Shown here piece after piece: positions 34,443 to 45,600 of a stretch of DNA of 64,000 nucleotides (position 1 is the first letter of the stretch; every line of letters begins with the position of its first letter). Position numbers and translations under genes: made by a program. The notes beneath the pieces were generated by a model. The model was not told where the DNA came from. It saw only the letters and a list, made by a program, of their open reading frames with translations, and made no database searches. Source of the DNA: Paracyclopina nana (lineage: Eukaryota; Arthropoda; Copepoda; Cyclopoida; Cyclopettidae); NCBI GenBank assembly GCA_019096065.1, contig JAGUCH010000003.1, positions 558,001-622,000 of the forward strand, given 5' to 3'.

Positions 34443-35965
34443 TTATAGCAGGCCTCCAGGGCCTTCTTCTTCAGACTCATTTTTGGGCCTAATGTGGCCT
34501 GTGACAATTTTGGGCTGAATATCCAAGGGCAGCACCGCTCTGTTTGGATGCACATCTTCATAGGTGAACATTTTGTAGCCCCAATTAGCCATGGCACTCT
34601 GGCACTGGTTCTGGATCTTTTCTATCGTGCCAAAGTGCATTTGAGACTGCCATACATTTGAGGAAGTGTCAGCGCTATGAGCCAGCAGTTTGTCATTCGA
34701 GTCCAGCTTCCTATCCAGGTAGGCCTCAATGTCTTCAGTGGCTGTCATGCCAAGGAACGCTGCCAATTGGAGGATCTCTGCGCGTGGCTGAGCTGCAAAG
34801 TCTTCATACCTCAGAGCAGTCACTCGGCCAGGGAAATCCGCCTTGAGCTCATTCAGCTTCTCAAAGTCCTTCTCCAGATCTTCGCACAAGTAGGAATCTT
34901 CCCTGCAAAACCTGGACTCTTGGCACCAGTGGGCTCCACTCCTGGAATGCATCACTGCCCTGGGATCTCGTATCAGCAAGACAATCTTCAGGTCCTTCAG
35001 CCTTAAATATGCAATCAAAAACCACACGCACTTTGATTACCATAGTGAGCTCAATTACTTGGAGTCTTGGAGAAGATCCGCCACCACGCTCAATCTCACT
35101 CTGGTGGTTTTCATCAATTGGACAGGAAAAAGTGAGCAAAGGCTGTCGAGAAATTCTTCTTTAAGGCACCAAGCTCTCCAACCATATTTTCTGCAGTGAG
35201 GCCACAAGTGCTTGTTGTGGATCATGAGCTCCTGATCATTGATGAAATCCTGCTTGTGATTATCTAAAAGGCAAAAAAGTGTTTTCACCCAGAAAAAAAC
35301 CTTAAATCAATTAGTGTACCTAATGAGGGACCATAGCTGCACTTGAACAGTGATCGCAGTATGTTGGTGGCCATCTCGTCTTGGAACTCATCAGCTAGCC
35401 TCTTCACTCCATAAAAGGCCAAAGGCTCATAATGGTAGTAGGCTCCAGGATGCTGGGACAAAATGTCCCCGATCAGATCGCAGCCATTTTTCCAGTTGGA
35501 CACTATCAGAGCCTTGGCAGAAACCCTCAACTGCAGCTCGTCCAGCTCTTTCTTCTTGGCCACGATAATCTTGAGAGCTTTTTGGTCATTGACATTTTTG
35601 AACTGGTCACTGGCCAGCTGCACCAGAGTCTCTGACAAATCATGGTCCGCAGCAGCCGGCTGCACCACTGGCGGCTCCTTATTATTATTATTACTGCCAG
35701 AAATGACTCCCTTGTGGAGCTTCATGCTTTGATGCAGCCTCTCGCGCAACTCTTCAGCTGCCTTTTGGCTCTGGATGAACTGGTAGATCAGTATGATGCT
35801 TGGAAGCAAAGCTACCCTGCCCCATGGGATTCTCCGCATGGTTCGCGACACTCTCAGTGCTACCCTCCACATGCTGAATCGAGGCTTGTTTTCCTTACTG
35901 CTCGAGTTCCTCAGCGGGTTGTAGAAGTCAAATATTCTTTGATTTGTATACTCGGGAAACAGCAT
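34443..35965 (-). CDS. Golgi carbohydrate sulfotransferase (CHST1/3-like)
   Basis: Transfers sulfate from PAPS to a sugar hydroxyl on glycoproteins or proteoglycans in the Golgi lumen. Exons 35965-35320, 35263-35059, 35001-34443, in phase, 469 residues. Type II membrane topology: a short basic cytosolic tail, then ALLPSIILIYQFI as signal anchor. The 5'-phosphosulfate region is ALIVSNWKNGCDLIGDIL with ...HPGAYYHYEPL after it. The 3'-phosphate region is VLLIRDPRAVMHSR. RYEDFAAQP and the WQSQM area near the end fit the family. The canonical start is taken as ATG 35965; a Met nearer the anchor is possible. The exact acceptor sugar cannot be told. Confidence 0.85.
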
Positions 35966-36081
35966 GATGGCTGCAGCTATGATGTGTATATTGCAATGCA
36001 CATGTGGCTAGAAAAAACACATTTTGACACATAGTATACTACGAATCCTATCGTAACCAATAATGTATTGCACCAGGCATG

Positions 36082-39000
36082 CTACGAGAGCTCGAAGCCA
36101 GTGTTGCTGAGGACTGCGTAGCGCAACTTTTCCCGCAGCGTGCTCCTCTTCTGGTAGTTGGGCAATTTCAGCAAGTTGAAGCAGGTGGACGCAGTGGGCA
36201 ATCGGTTCACCGGATCCTTGCGCCCTTTCAAGGCCAGGAATCCCCGGAGGACCGAGCCCACCGTGTCTCCAGTGTCCTCGTCATCGCCCACTTCCACACA
36301 CCGGATCGAAAAAGGCGGCTCCAGGTTCTGAAATCCGAGCAATGGAGGCTTGCTGCAGCTGGTGACAAACTTCAAAAACAGGGCTCTTTCTCGCATGTCA
36401 AAGTCCTTCTCCAGGATTTCCCAAAGCCACGTGACAACCCTGTGCGAGTCGTGGAAGCCACCGTAGTAGTGGGTGTGCTTGCGCAAGTCCTTCAAGTCCA
36501 GAGGACTGTTGTCACCAGATATCAGCCTGACCACCTCAGGCGGGGAGAACAGGTTGAGCCACTCCGGCGAAATGAGAGTGCGGAAGCCGCGCACAAAAGC
36601 AGACACTTGCTTCTTGATTTGAGTGTGCATCCTGAACTGGGCAATTTGGTGGATGTAGGCTATCCTGTTGGCGCTGGTCACATTGATGCCCCTTCCACCT
36701 GGGATGAGCTCGTGGGTGACCACTTGGCCGAGCACATCTTGGTCAAAGCTGAAAGTGAGGCCCAAATCCGAGACGTCCCCCTCATAGTGCTTCACATAGG
36801 TGAGCTGCTTGTACAGCTCAGCATCGAGGGAGGGCAGCTCGTCCACGTAGGAATAGTAGGCCACTGCATGGTCTTTGCCCAAGATTTGGCTGACGAAGAA
36901 CAGGGCAAAGGGCACGTCCACCACGATGCCCTCGTACACAGCCTTGCCAATCATCTTTCCCACAAACTCAAAGAGGGCAAGGTGGTTGTCTGTCATGTGA
37001 GACGTGGGCGAGGGGTACAACCTTTCATCACTGGTGGCACAAAACAGGTTCAGGCCCGGATCAAACACTTTCTTGATGGTCTCCTCGAGGAACTCTTTGA
37101 AGACGCCGTCCTGATCGATGCCAGCCTCGTCAAGGCCCTGAGCATTCACGAATTTCACCCGGATGATGCTCTTCAGATCTCTCGCGCTCAGCGTGGACAA
37201 TTGGCGGTAGCCATCCTCAACTATCCTCGACCTGTGGATGGTCACGAGAGTGGAGCGGCCAGTGGACTGGTCTTGAAAGACGCCAGCCTGAGATTTGTCA
37301 CTGGAGACGTTTCGCCGGAATAGCAGCACTCTATCCGAGTGTGGGATGACGTGGGGCATTTTTTGCACCAGGATTGCAGCTGCCCGCCGACCTTTATCCA
37401 TCTCTGACGAAAGCTCTCTGGGCTTGATCTCCTTGATGAGCCAATGATTCGGCCGAGTGAAGGGCCTCCGGTTGTCCCTTCTGTAGAGGACGCAAAGCAG
37501 GGAATGCAACGATGTGAACAGAGGGGAGCCAGTGTCGAGAATCAAATTGCTCCAAACGGCCTTGAACAGGAACTGGTTGACAACTGCGGACAGAACCACA
37601 AAGTGGCCCAAAGCAAACGGCTTTTGCTGCTCGTACATTTCAATGTCGTCCAGAATGGTCAGCAGATGGGCCATGCAGTCAGAAAAGAGGATCAGCATTT
37701 GGAACTCTGGAGACGTGGTTTTGGGGTTGGATGCGAGCAGGTCGATGAACACCTTTTGGCCGCAAAGTGGCCCGAGGCATTGAAGTAGGGTCCACAAATT
37801 GGGGAGGAGTAGGTCACCGTAGCAGAGTCCAGCCAGGATTTCCAGCTTGATTTGGGTCAGGGTTTTCAACGCTGAAGCATACATGGCGCAAACCATGCTC
37901 ACTCGGAAACACTCTGGGCTGCCAAGTTTGATTGAAGCTGGCACTTGCTTGATTTGGTGGCTCGGCGAGGCATCGTTCAAGCCGGAAGAATCTTTAAGCT
38001 GTATGGTCTTCTCCAGAGCTTTCTTGAAAAACTGCTTGGCATTGCTCGAGGCAGTTGCTCCAGAAGCTCCTTCGTACTCAAGCAGGTTGGAATCGGGGGA
38101 GGAAATTTGAGGAACAGGAGGCGATGGAGGCGCAGGCAATTTGCTGACCGTGTCAATCAGAGGCTTCGTAAAGTATCGCAAGCAGACAGGACTCCACAAC
38201 TTGGAGAGTTGTGCTCGCACAATGGGAATACTGTTTTGCAGGTAGCTATCCATGCTGACGGAAAACCAGCCCAGCACGGGATGCCAGTGGGTCAAATTGG
38301 ATTTCTTAGCGGTCACATATTGACCGCACAGGTCAAACAGCCTCTTCAAAATGCTGGTCAAATCGATGAACTCTACTTGGTCTGAGCCATCGAGCATTGA
38401 CGTCAGATCCACCACATTGGCTGTCAGACAAAGAGCATAGCTGCCTTCCAGTGAGTTGAAGTGAATCTTCATCTGCTGGTCGTTTGCTAGCAAGGTCACA
38501 ATTTGATTTAGGATGCCACTCTTAATAAATGAGGCCTTGGCCAAATCCTGGCCAACATGATGAATCAAGCCGGGCACAGACAGAGTTTGTAGGATTAGGC
38601 TGCTCAGATGCTTCTCCGTGATGGTCGGCCTGCAAGTCAGCGTGACGATGGCAGTCAAAGCTGTTTTCTTCAGTGCACTGGCTTGAGCGGCCAGTCCTTT
38701 CAGCAGGACAGACTTCATGACTTGCATCATTGATGCGTTCGCCAACAGGTGCGTCAGAAAGGACTGGCATAGCTTTTCCATGCCGTTTGCCAAGCCAGCA
38801 AAAGCTGGCTTTTGGAAGACTTTCCACGTGGTCGTAGCTGTGAATGCAATCAGTGCACCTAACCATGCTGACAATTGTCTTTGCCCTGAGGCGGACTCCA
38901 GGCGGACCTTGGCCAAGTTGTCGCAAAATAGACCTAATAAAAAAATCAAAAGTAAATTGAGCTGCAATGCTGAAAAAGAGAGCAATAATATTAAGTACCT

Positions 39001-39395
39001 AGCAATGTTTTCATGTGGGAAATCCAAGATAGGGCAAAGTCCTTGTTTAGTGCGACGCCGACATAGCTCTTCTTGGGGTTGTCATGGTCAAGGCTCAAAA
39101 CTAGAACTCGTGCTAGCTTTTCCATCCTTTCGAGCTCTTGATCTTTTGCCGAGGCCAGAGAGCAGAAGCTCAAGTATCCTTTGACTGCCTTGAACAGCTC
39201 TATCGAGGTGTAGTTTTTGGCATCTGCCAAAATGGAGTCCAGATTCTGGCGAAGGGTTTTGGCGAGAGTCTTCCTTGTAAGCCAACCTCGGGTGGCTTTT
39301 TGGAGGCGCAGGGCAGCATTTTCGCGATCGCGAGTCAACTTTCGGGCCTCGCGAGCTGCGTTCGCCTTTGCTATAACTTCCTCCTTTGTGGCCAT
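36082..39395 (-). CDS. UBE3B: HECT E3 ubiquitin ligase UBE3B
   Basis: Accepts ubiquitin from an E2 on a catalytic Cys and passes it to substrates. Exons 39395-38999 and 38933-36082 join in phase, 1,082 residues. An N-terminal IQ motif (ALRLQKATRGWLTRK, residues ~28-42) predicts calmodulin binding, as in UBE3B. The HECT domain fills the C-terminal ~370 residues. The catalytic Cys is in LPTASTCFNLLKLPNY (about residue 1050), and the last residues STLREKLRYAVLSNTGFELS end like vertebrate UBE3B. One 65-base intron. A 414-codon ORF on the other strand within it is a shadow. Confidence 0.93.
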
Positions 39396-40058
39396 GGCTG
39401 AACTGAAGACCTACTTTACCATTTTTTACGCCTTTCTTTGTCCCAAGAAAAAAAAACCACTTCAAGACTTTTTGCTGTGACAAAAACAGCTGGTAAGATC
39501 GGATGAATTGGGATATGATTTCACCAATTTGTCTCAGAAAGCGCCACTGCCATTTTCACTTTGACAATTCAGCCAAAAAGTTCATTGGGAAACGAGCTTA
39601 ACAGAATCATTTTTTCAATTATGATATTGCGCCCGCTTATTTGGCGAAAAATATGCCTAAATGTGCCAAAATCTTTTATTTTAATTTGCTTATGAAACTA
39701 ATGACGAATCGAGAGAACGGCCAAACTTTTTCGAACGTGAGTTCTTTCAGTACATTAGTTTGCCAAAGCAACTGGATCCTACGGATCAGCTTTGAAAATA
39801 CTTCCAAAAATCATATGGAATTGACAAAGCGAAGTTTAAAGTAGTCGATCAACCGTCAAATCGCAAAGAAAAGTTACTAGCGCCTTAAATTGACTGTCAC
39901 AATACTTAGATTTTTTACGAGCGCATTACCCAAAAATGACAATAAGAAAAACAATTGTTCACTTTGTTTGGATAACGCACTCAATAATTGGTAAACATAG
40001 ATCCAGTGTAAACCCACATTGCCATAGCGGTGCAGAAGCATTGGGAAAGTGAGTGAAA
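39396..40058. promoter_or_regulatory. Shared divergent promoter region, UBE3B and EF-Tu
   Basis: 663 bp separate the two start codons, which face away from each other. I see no TATA box at a good distance from either. This layout suits a bidirectional housekeeping promoter. No other feature. Confidence 0.45.
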
Positions 40059-41598
40059 ATGACTTTCATAACGATGAGGGGTCTTGTCTTGGGCAAGTCG
40101 TTGCCGATCAGGCTTTGCCATCTGCCAAACTTTGCTTTGGATGCCTCCAAAAGGTCCTTTGTCACCTCGTCCGCCCTGCTGAAGGAGGTGTTCAAGAGGG
40201 ACAAGCCGCACATGAACATAGGTACTACTCAATTCCATGCTGCCAATTTTGGCCTCTTATTCTCTCGCTGAATCTTCAAGGCACAATCGGCCATGTGGAT
40301 CACGGCAAGACCACGTTGACAGCTGCCATCACCAAAGTTTTGTCTGAGAAGAAGTTGGCATCCTACAAGGACTACGCATCGATTGACAACGCTCCAGAAG
40401 AGAGGAACCGTGGCATCACAATCAACGCAGCGCATTTGGAGTACAGCACCGACAACCGCCACTACGCTCACGTGGACTGCCCTGGTCATGCTGATTTCGT
40501 CAAGAACATGATCACCGGAGCCTCGCAAATGGACGCCGCCATCCTGGTTGTGGGGGCCACAGACGGCTGCATGCCGCAAACCAAGGAGCACATCTTGCTT
40601 GTCAAGCAGTTGGGAGTCGAGCATATTGTGGTCTTCATCAACAAGTGCGATGTAGCCGATGAGGAAATGATTGAACTCGTGGAAATGGAGATCAGGGAGC
40701 TGATGACCGAGTTTGGCTACAACGGCGACGAAGTGCCCATTGTCAAGGGCTCCGCTCTTGCTACCATTGAAGACAAAAGCCCGGAGATCGGTCGGGATTC
40801 CATCATCAAGCTCATGGAAGCTGTCGACACGACTGTACCTGATCCTGACCGAACCTTTGATGCTCCCTTCCTTATGCCGGTGGAACAAACTCATTCAATC
40901 ATGGGAAGGTAACTGGAATAGAGCTTATAAAGTTTCATGATGTCATCGTTTATCCGTAGGGGCACGGTCGTCACTGGACGTGTCACTAGGGGCAAGCTAA
41001 AGACTGGCCAGGAAGTGGAGATCTTGGGCTACGGCAAGACCTTCAAGGCCAAAGTCAACGGTAAGAGCTTTCAGAGTAATTCAATTGATCCAATTTTGAA
41101 TTACTTCACTCAGGCATTGAAATGTTCCACAAAACCCTTGAGGAGGCCTGTGCTGGAGACCAAATGGGCATTTTGACCAAGGGAGTCAAAAAGGGAGACG
41201 TGAGGAGAGGAATGGCTGTTGTGAAGCCAGGCTCAATGAAACAGCACGATGTGTTTGAGGCGCAAATCTACATCCTTTCCAAAGATGAAGGTGGCCTGGC
41301 TCAGCCTGTCATCCATGAGAAGCCTCTGATTTGCTTCTCCAAAACGTGGGACTGCTCTGGCTACATTCACCTCGATGCCAAAGAGCTGATTATGCCAGGC
41401 GAAGACTCCAAGATCCTCGTCAAACTCCTGAAGCCGATGGTGATGGAGAAAGGCCAACAGTTCACCGTCAGGTCTGGCAACCACACAGTTGGAACCGGTA
41501 AAATCACAGATCTCAAGCCTAACATGACGCCCGAGGAGCGAGAATACCTAACGTTGAGCAAAAAGAAGAAGGAAAAGATGGCTGCAGGAAGCAAATGA
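40059..41598 (+). CDS. TUFM: Mitochondrial elongation factor Tu
   Basis: GTPase that brings aminoacyl-tRNA to the mitochondrial ribosome. Exons 40059-40221, 40281-40908, 40960-41060, 41114-41598 in phase, 458 residues. The N-terminus ([19 protein letters not shown]) is a basic, Ser/Leu-rich mitochondrial targeting sequence. G1 is GHVDHGKT, G3 DCPGH, G4 NKCD, and the switch I RGITIN is intact. The C-terminal part holds domains 2 ([11 protein letters not shown]) and 3. It ends with a Lys-rich tail ([12 protein letters not shown]), longer than in bacteria. The start was placed at the first ATG of the frame; GTG codons upstream were ignored. Confidence 0.96.
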
Positions 41599-42445
41599 GC
41601 GCCTTTCGCATTCTAAGTCTTGTCTTCTTACAGCTATATTGGTTGCCTTTGTAAAAAAAAAACGTGGTGCGATATTCGATTGTATTCTGCACTTGAAACT
41701 AGATCTACTAAATACACACGTTTCTAGATCAAAATATTGGATTGGCCTCTTTAAAAAATCTAAATCAACCACACTCAGGGTGATACTTCGGAAAAGCCGG
41801 GAAATCATAGATTTTTTTCACAATAAATTCATTATCTTGGTAACCACCAAAAGTGCGGCCATTTACTACTATTTTCCAAGACAGCCAAACTTGGAATAAG
41901 GGATCGCACTTTAGCATTACAGATCACAATTTTGCCATTCGAAGTTTTGCTGATCGTAGATTAACCTTTCGTAATTGTACATTTCGAACTTTTGCGGATT
42001 CGCATTTAAGCAGTACATTCCTTTTCAGTTGCCTAGTGACCTCTAAATTGAGGACGCTTCTTAATTCTGCTCAATAGGATGAATGGCCATATTCTCATCA
42101 TGCTCACCTTTACGTGCTATAGGGGTGCCTAACATGGTTAAAGGCCAGCCTTTTCAGTGACCCCATCATATTCAGCCATATCATCTATGTCCACTATTTT
42201 TTCCTGCTCGTTTGGCAGTTTTCGTTTATTTGTTCCCTGGATTGAAATCCAATACGATAATTTATCTTCTGCTAATCGCTTAAATATAATTTCTCAAAAT
42301 ATACTATGTGCATGCACTGCACTTTTAAGAGTCACGAACGAATTGGACCACATAGCCCCCTACTGAGCCCATCCATAAACGACAAGCTTGGAAAACTGAA
42401 ATAGCATTCTATGAAAAAAGCCAGTCGACAGAGCAGTATCGAATT

Positions 42446-42842
42446 TCATGTGTTCTGGTGGAGCATAGGAATTGTGGTGCAAAACGTATTGATTTTCAAA
42501 AGACAATCCCACCGACGACACAAGTCGTCATATGCTTTTTTATCATCTTCATCATCAACCTTCCACGAATTATCGTAGCCTTTGATATAGAAAAAATACG
42601 AATCATCACATGCATTTTCCATTTCAAAAGGTCCTTCCCTGAATTCCTTCCATTTATTCAAATGCTTTGAAATTCGCCACAGCAATTACAGCCAAAAGGC
42701 GATCCTCAGAATGAATCCGGAACAAAAAGAGCCATTTAAAAAAATCCTGGTAATTGCTGCACTTGATGATGGGCTGCAGCAATTTTGTGAGTCCTCCGCG
42801 CATTGATCCATTGTGGATTATCGGAAACTGCTTTGTTTGCAA
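42446..42842 (-). pseudogene. Possible frameshifted coding relic
   Basis: Two overlapping minus-strand ORFs (42842-42654 and 42685-42446) read as one protein-like text if a single frameshift is assumed near 42665-42680. The second has an acidic EDDKKAYDD patch and a Trp/Tyr/Phe-rich composition. No family recognised. It may be chance. Confidence 0.25.
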
Positions 42843-43049
42843 AGCTCAATCACCGCACTCCAAGAATCCAAGAAGAAGACTCCCATAAATTACATAAATT
42901 AACTTTTTCAAAATTCTCATAGCTCTCATTTTTAAAATCTATATCCCAATATAAGATATGCCATCAGCTAAAAAAACCAAGACTTTTCTAAGTAAATTGC
43001 ATTATTGCTTTATTCAAAGGATCAGCTTAGCATCCCAGTTAAAAAGTAA

Positions 43050-43450
43050 AAAAAAAATTGGAAACAGCTTCGGGCCGAGTTTTCCGGTCGAGCTGTCAAG
43101 CTTGGGCTATTTCGGCTCGATGAGTTAGCCACGAAGCCAAGCTGGCTCCGTGGATAGTGCACTATAGTTAGGGCCACTCCGCTGCACTGAGAAGGCTCTT
43201 ACGAAGGCAAGGCACGCATGTACAGCAAACGGAGAGAGCGAGAGACTGCATGCGAGCCGGCTCGCTTCCACGTTATATTGGCTGGCAAAGCTCAGCGCAG
43301 CTTTACACTACTTTAGTTAGTAGGACGTTGTCTCTCTCGAGGGTCGCAGGTTCCTCTTGCACATATCATACCTCGGATAGGGTAGCTTGCGAAAAACTGG
43401 CCTTGCGGCCTTCGAACTCCACATATCATCCTCTTAAGTAGCCACCAGTC
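43050..43450 (+). repeat. GC-rich SINE-like segment
   Basis: This stretch is much richer in G+C than its flanks and has a TTAGTTAGTAGG (A-box-like) and a GGTCGCAGGTTCC (B-box-like) near 43310-43355. No target duplication found. Confidence 0.3.
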
Positions 43451-45600
43451 TAGTCTACAGCATGTAGTGAGCTCTGGCACCATCCACTATTAATTGCAAA
43501 TCAGGCCTTAAATAAGAGCAGGTAAGCCCCCTAAAATTCGGAATTTCCCACATGAAAATGTGTGTGTCACTGAAATATTTTTTATTATGCCCACGTGGCA
43601 ATTTGATGTCCTAAACACACAGATGGCAAATGAGTAATTTAGGTGTAAATATCAGATTTTTATCTTGAAAAAAGCTTAAACTTTAATGCCTTTTATGAGA
43701 TTGGCCAAAGCTATTATAATTGCTATCAATGCAATGATCTGAAGGAAAACAACTTGAGACATTTGAATTTTGGCAGATGACGTGGGCAAATGTGTGTAAA
43801 CCCGTAGTAGCTTTTATCCGCAGGCCAAATTCCCGCACTGTATATACTTATATATACTGTATATGCTACTGAATTTATATGAATCTTTCAGCAAGTGTCA
43901 ACCTAAAAATGTTTTTAAAAAGGGGGAGCTTCTTCAGTTTTTTTGGTAGGAAAATCTTGGGTACTGAGCTGCGGGGGGTCAGAAGGCAAAAATGCATAGG
44001 GAGAAAGTTTGGCTGATGCTGCAATAGGCGTTCAAAAAGTGTGACATCATGGCTAAGCATGAGAGTCATGACCCTTTATTTGAGCTATGCTCAAAAATGC
44101 TCAGGTCAAAAGAGCACCAATATCTGGATGCATTCGAATCATATTTTAGCTAGCCAGGGTCAAAGGAAATTAGCAAGTCTTCCGTTGAACTTTTTGGAAT
44201 CCTTCTGCATGGCTTAAATTATGCAAATCGTAAACTTAAGCTTTGCAGTTGCTTCCAAGGGCCTTTTTCCAGCCTTTTTGTGTTTTTTGGCCTTCGTTGC
44301 CTGGCTGTTTTCCCATTGCTTCCAGGTTGGCCTTTTTTCTTTATTTGGGACAAGTAAATAGTATTTTTCATCAAGATGGGAAAATTTGATAACTAATGGA
44401 TTTCCAGTAATTCCTGCTTGGTAGCAGACAACAGGAAAGATGCTTTTCGTAGTAGGTAATAATTACTGCAACGTTTTGTTTAAAAGAGTAGATACCTAGA
44501 GGCGCAGAGACACGCATAAATTGGGTGTGTTCTCTATGCCCAAGGTCAACAAAGTAGACTTTTTTTCATGCGCGAGTGTTTTGCTCATATTGATCAAGGA
44601 TGCAATTTGGCAAGGATTAGATACGTTAATGTCTGATAAGTTTCTTATCTACTTGGTCTGAGTAAAATGAAAATCTAGCAAATATGAGCTCAAAAGGTCA
44701 TCCTGCATTTAGCGTAATGAGAGAGGTCAAACCTTTTGTTCTTCCAGAGTAGTGTGTGATTTGAATCTGAGACCTTGCACACAACTAGGATATCAGATTT
44801 AATCATGCAGCTGGCTGAAAACTCCCATAAGTACGCAAGCTTTTCTGGCTCAATATTATTTATTGAACTTTTCATGTAGCTAGAAAACCGCATGAAAAAC
44901 TGCCAGAAGCTAGGTATATATGGGAGCGTCGATTTTTTGCTGCTGCTGCTGCTTGTGATTATCAATTTTCTACATTTGTTGCTGTTGTGGTGTGAGAGTA
45001 AAATTTGGCTAAAGCACCTGTGGGTGAAACGGACTGAAATGCTCCTACATAACAATCTGCGTTTACAATTTGCTCCATTGTTCCGCCGCGAGCAGAACTG
45101 TACAATAAATCCGCCCAGAAAACGGGAAATCTGTATGCACATCATAGGAAGCAATTAATGTATAGCTGGAAAAAGTACACGCGAACTTTTTAACTTAGCT
45201 TACATATAAATAACGCATCTCTGCAGCGCATAGGACTCTATTATGTACTATAGTAATTAGGGATTGCCTTTAGCATCAGATGTTTCGCCGGAATTTCTAA
45301 AGCCCATGTGTCAGCTCATCAAAGATTGCTGCGCCCTGGGGATTCCAATCCTGATGATAAAAGTGCCATTTTTGTCATATGGTCTGATTGAGGTGTATCA
45401 GGTGTCAGTTGGCTAATGTAGGTTATTGTCTTGGTTTCAGGGCTCCTCACATTTCAGCATCAGGCAATTTATGGCATTATCAGCAAACTTTGTCAAACCA
45501 TATCATCATGCTCAACTTGAACATATCGTTCCACATCTCCTCTTCGCGTCTGTGATGCTCCTTTAGCAGCTTTGACACACAATTTCGAGTGCGTACAACC

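Larger units (their letters stand above)
41599..45600. other. Four-kilobase gene-poor gap
   Basis: Contains repeats and one possible coding relic (42446-42842), listed apart. A GC-richer stretch at 43050-43450 has a B-box-like GGTCGCAGGTTCC and may be SINE-derived. I see no exon with support elsewhere. Confidence 0.4.

Noticed and set aside
36079..37323. 414-codon + strand ORF
   Set aside because: It is antisense to the conserved HECT domain of UBE3B and reads as a codon-bias shadow with no domain.
44690..45158. Overlapping ORFs of 154 and 88 codons on opposite strands
   Set aside because: No splice context, no recognisable motif; hydrophobic runs come from TTT/CTG-rich sequence.
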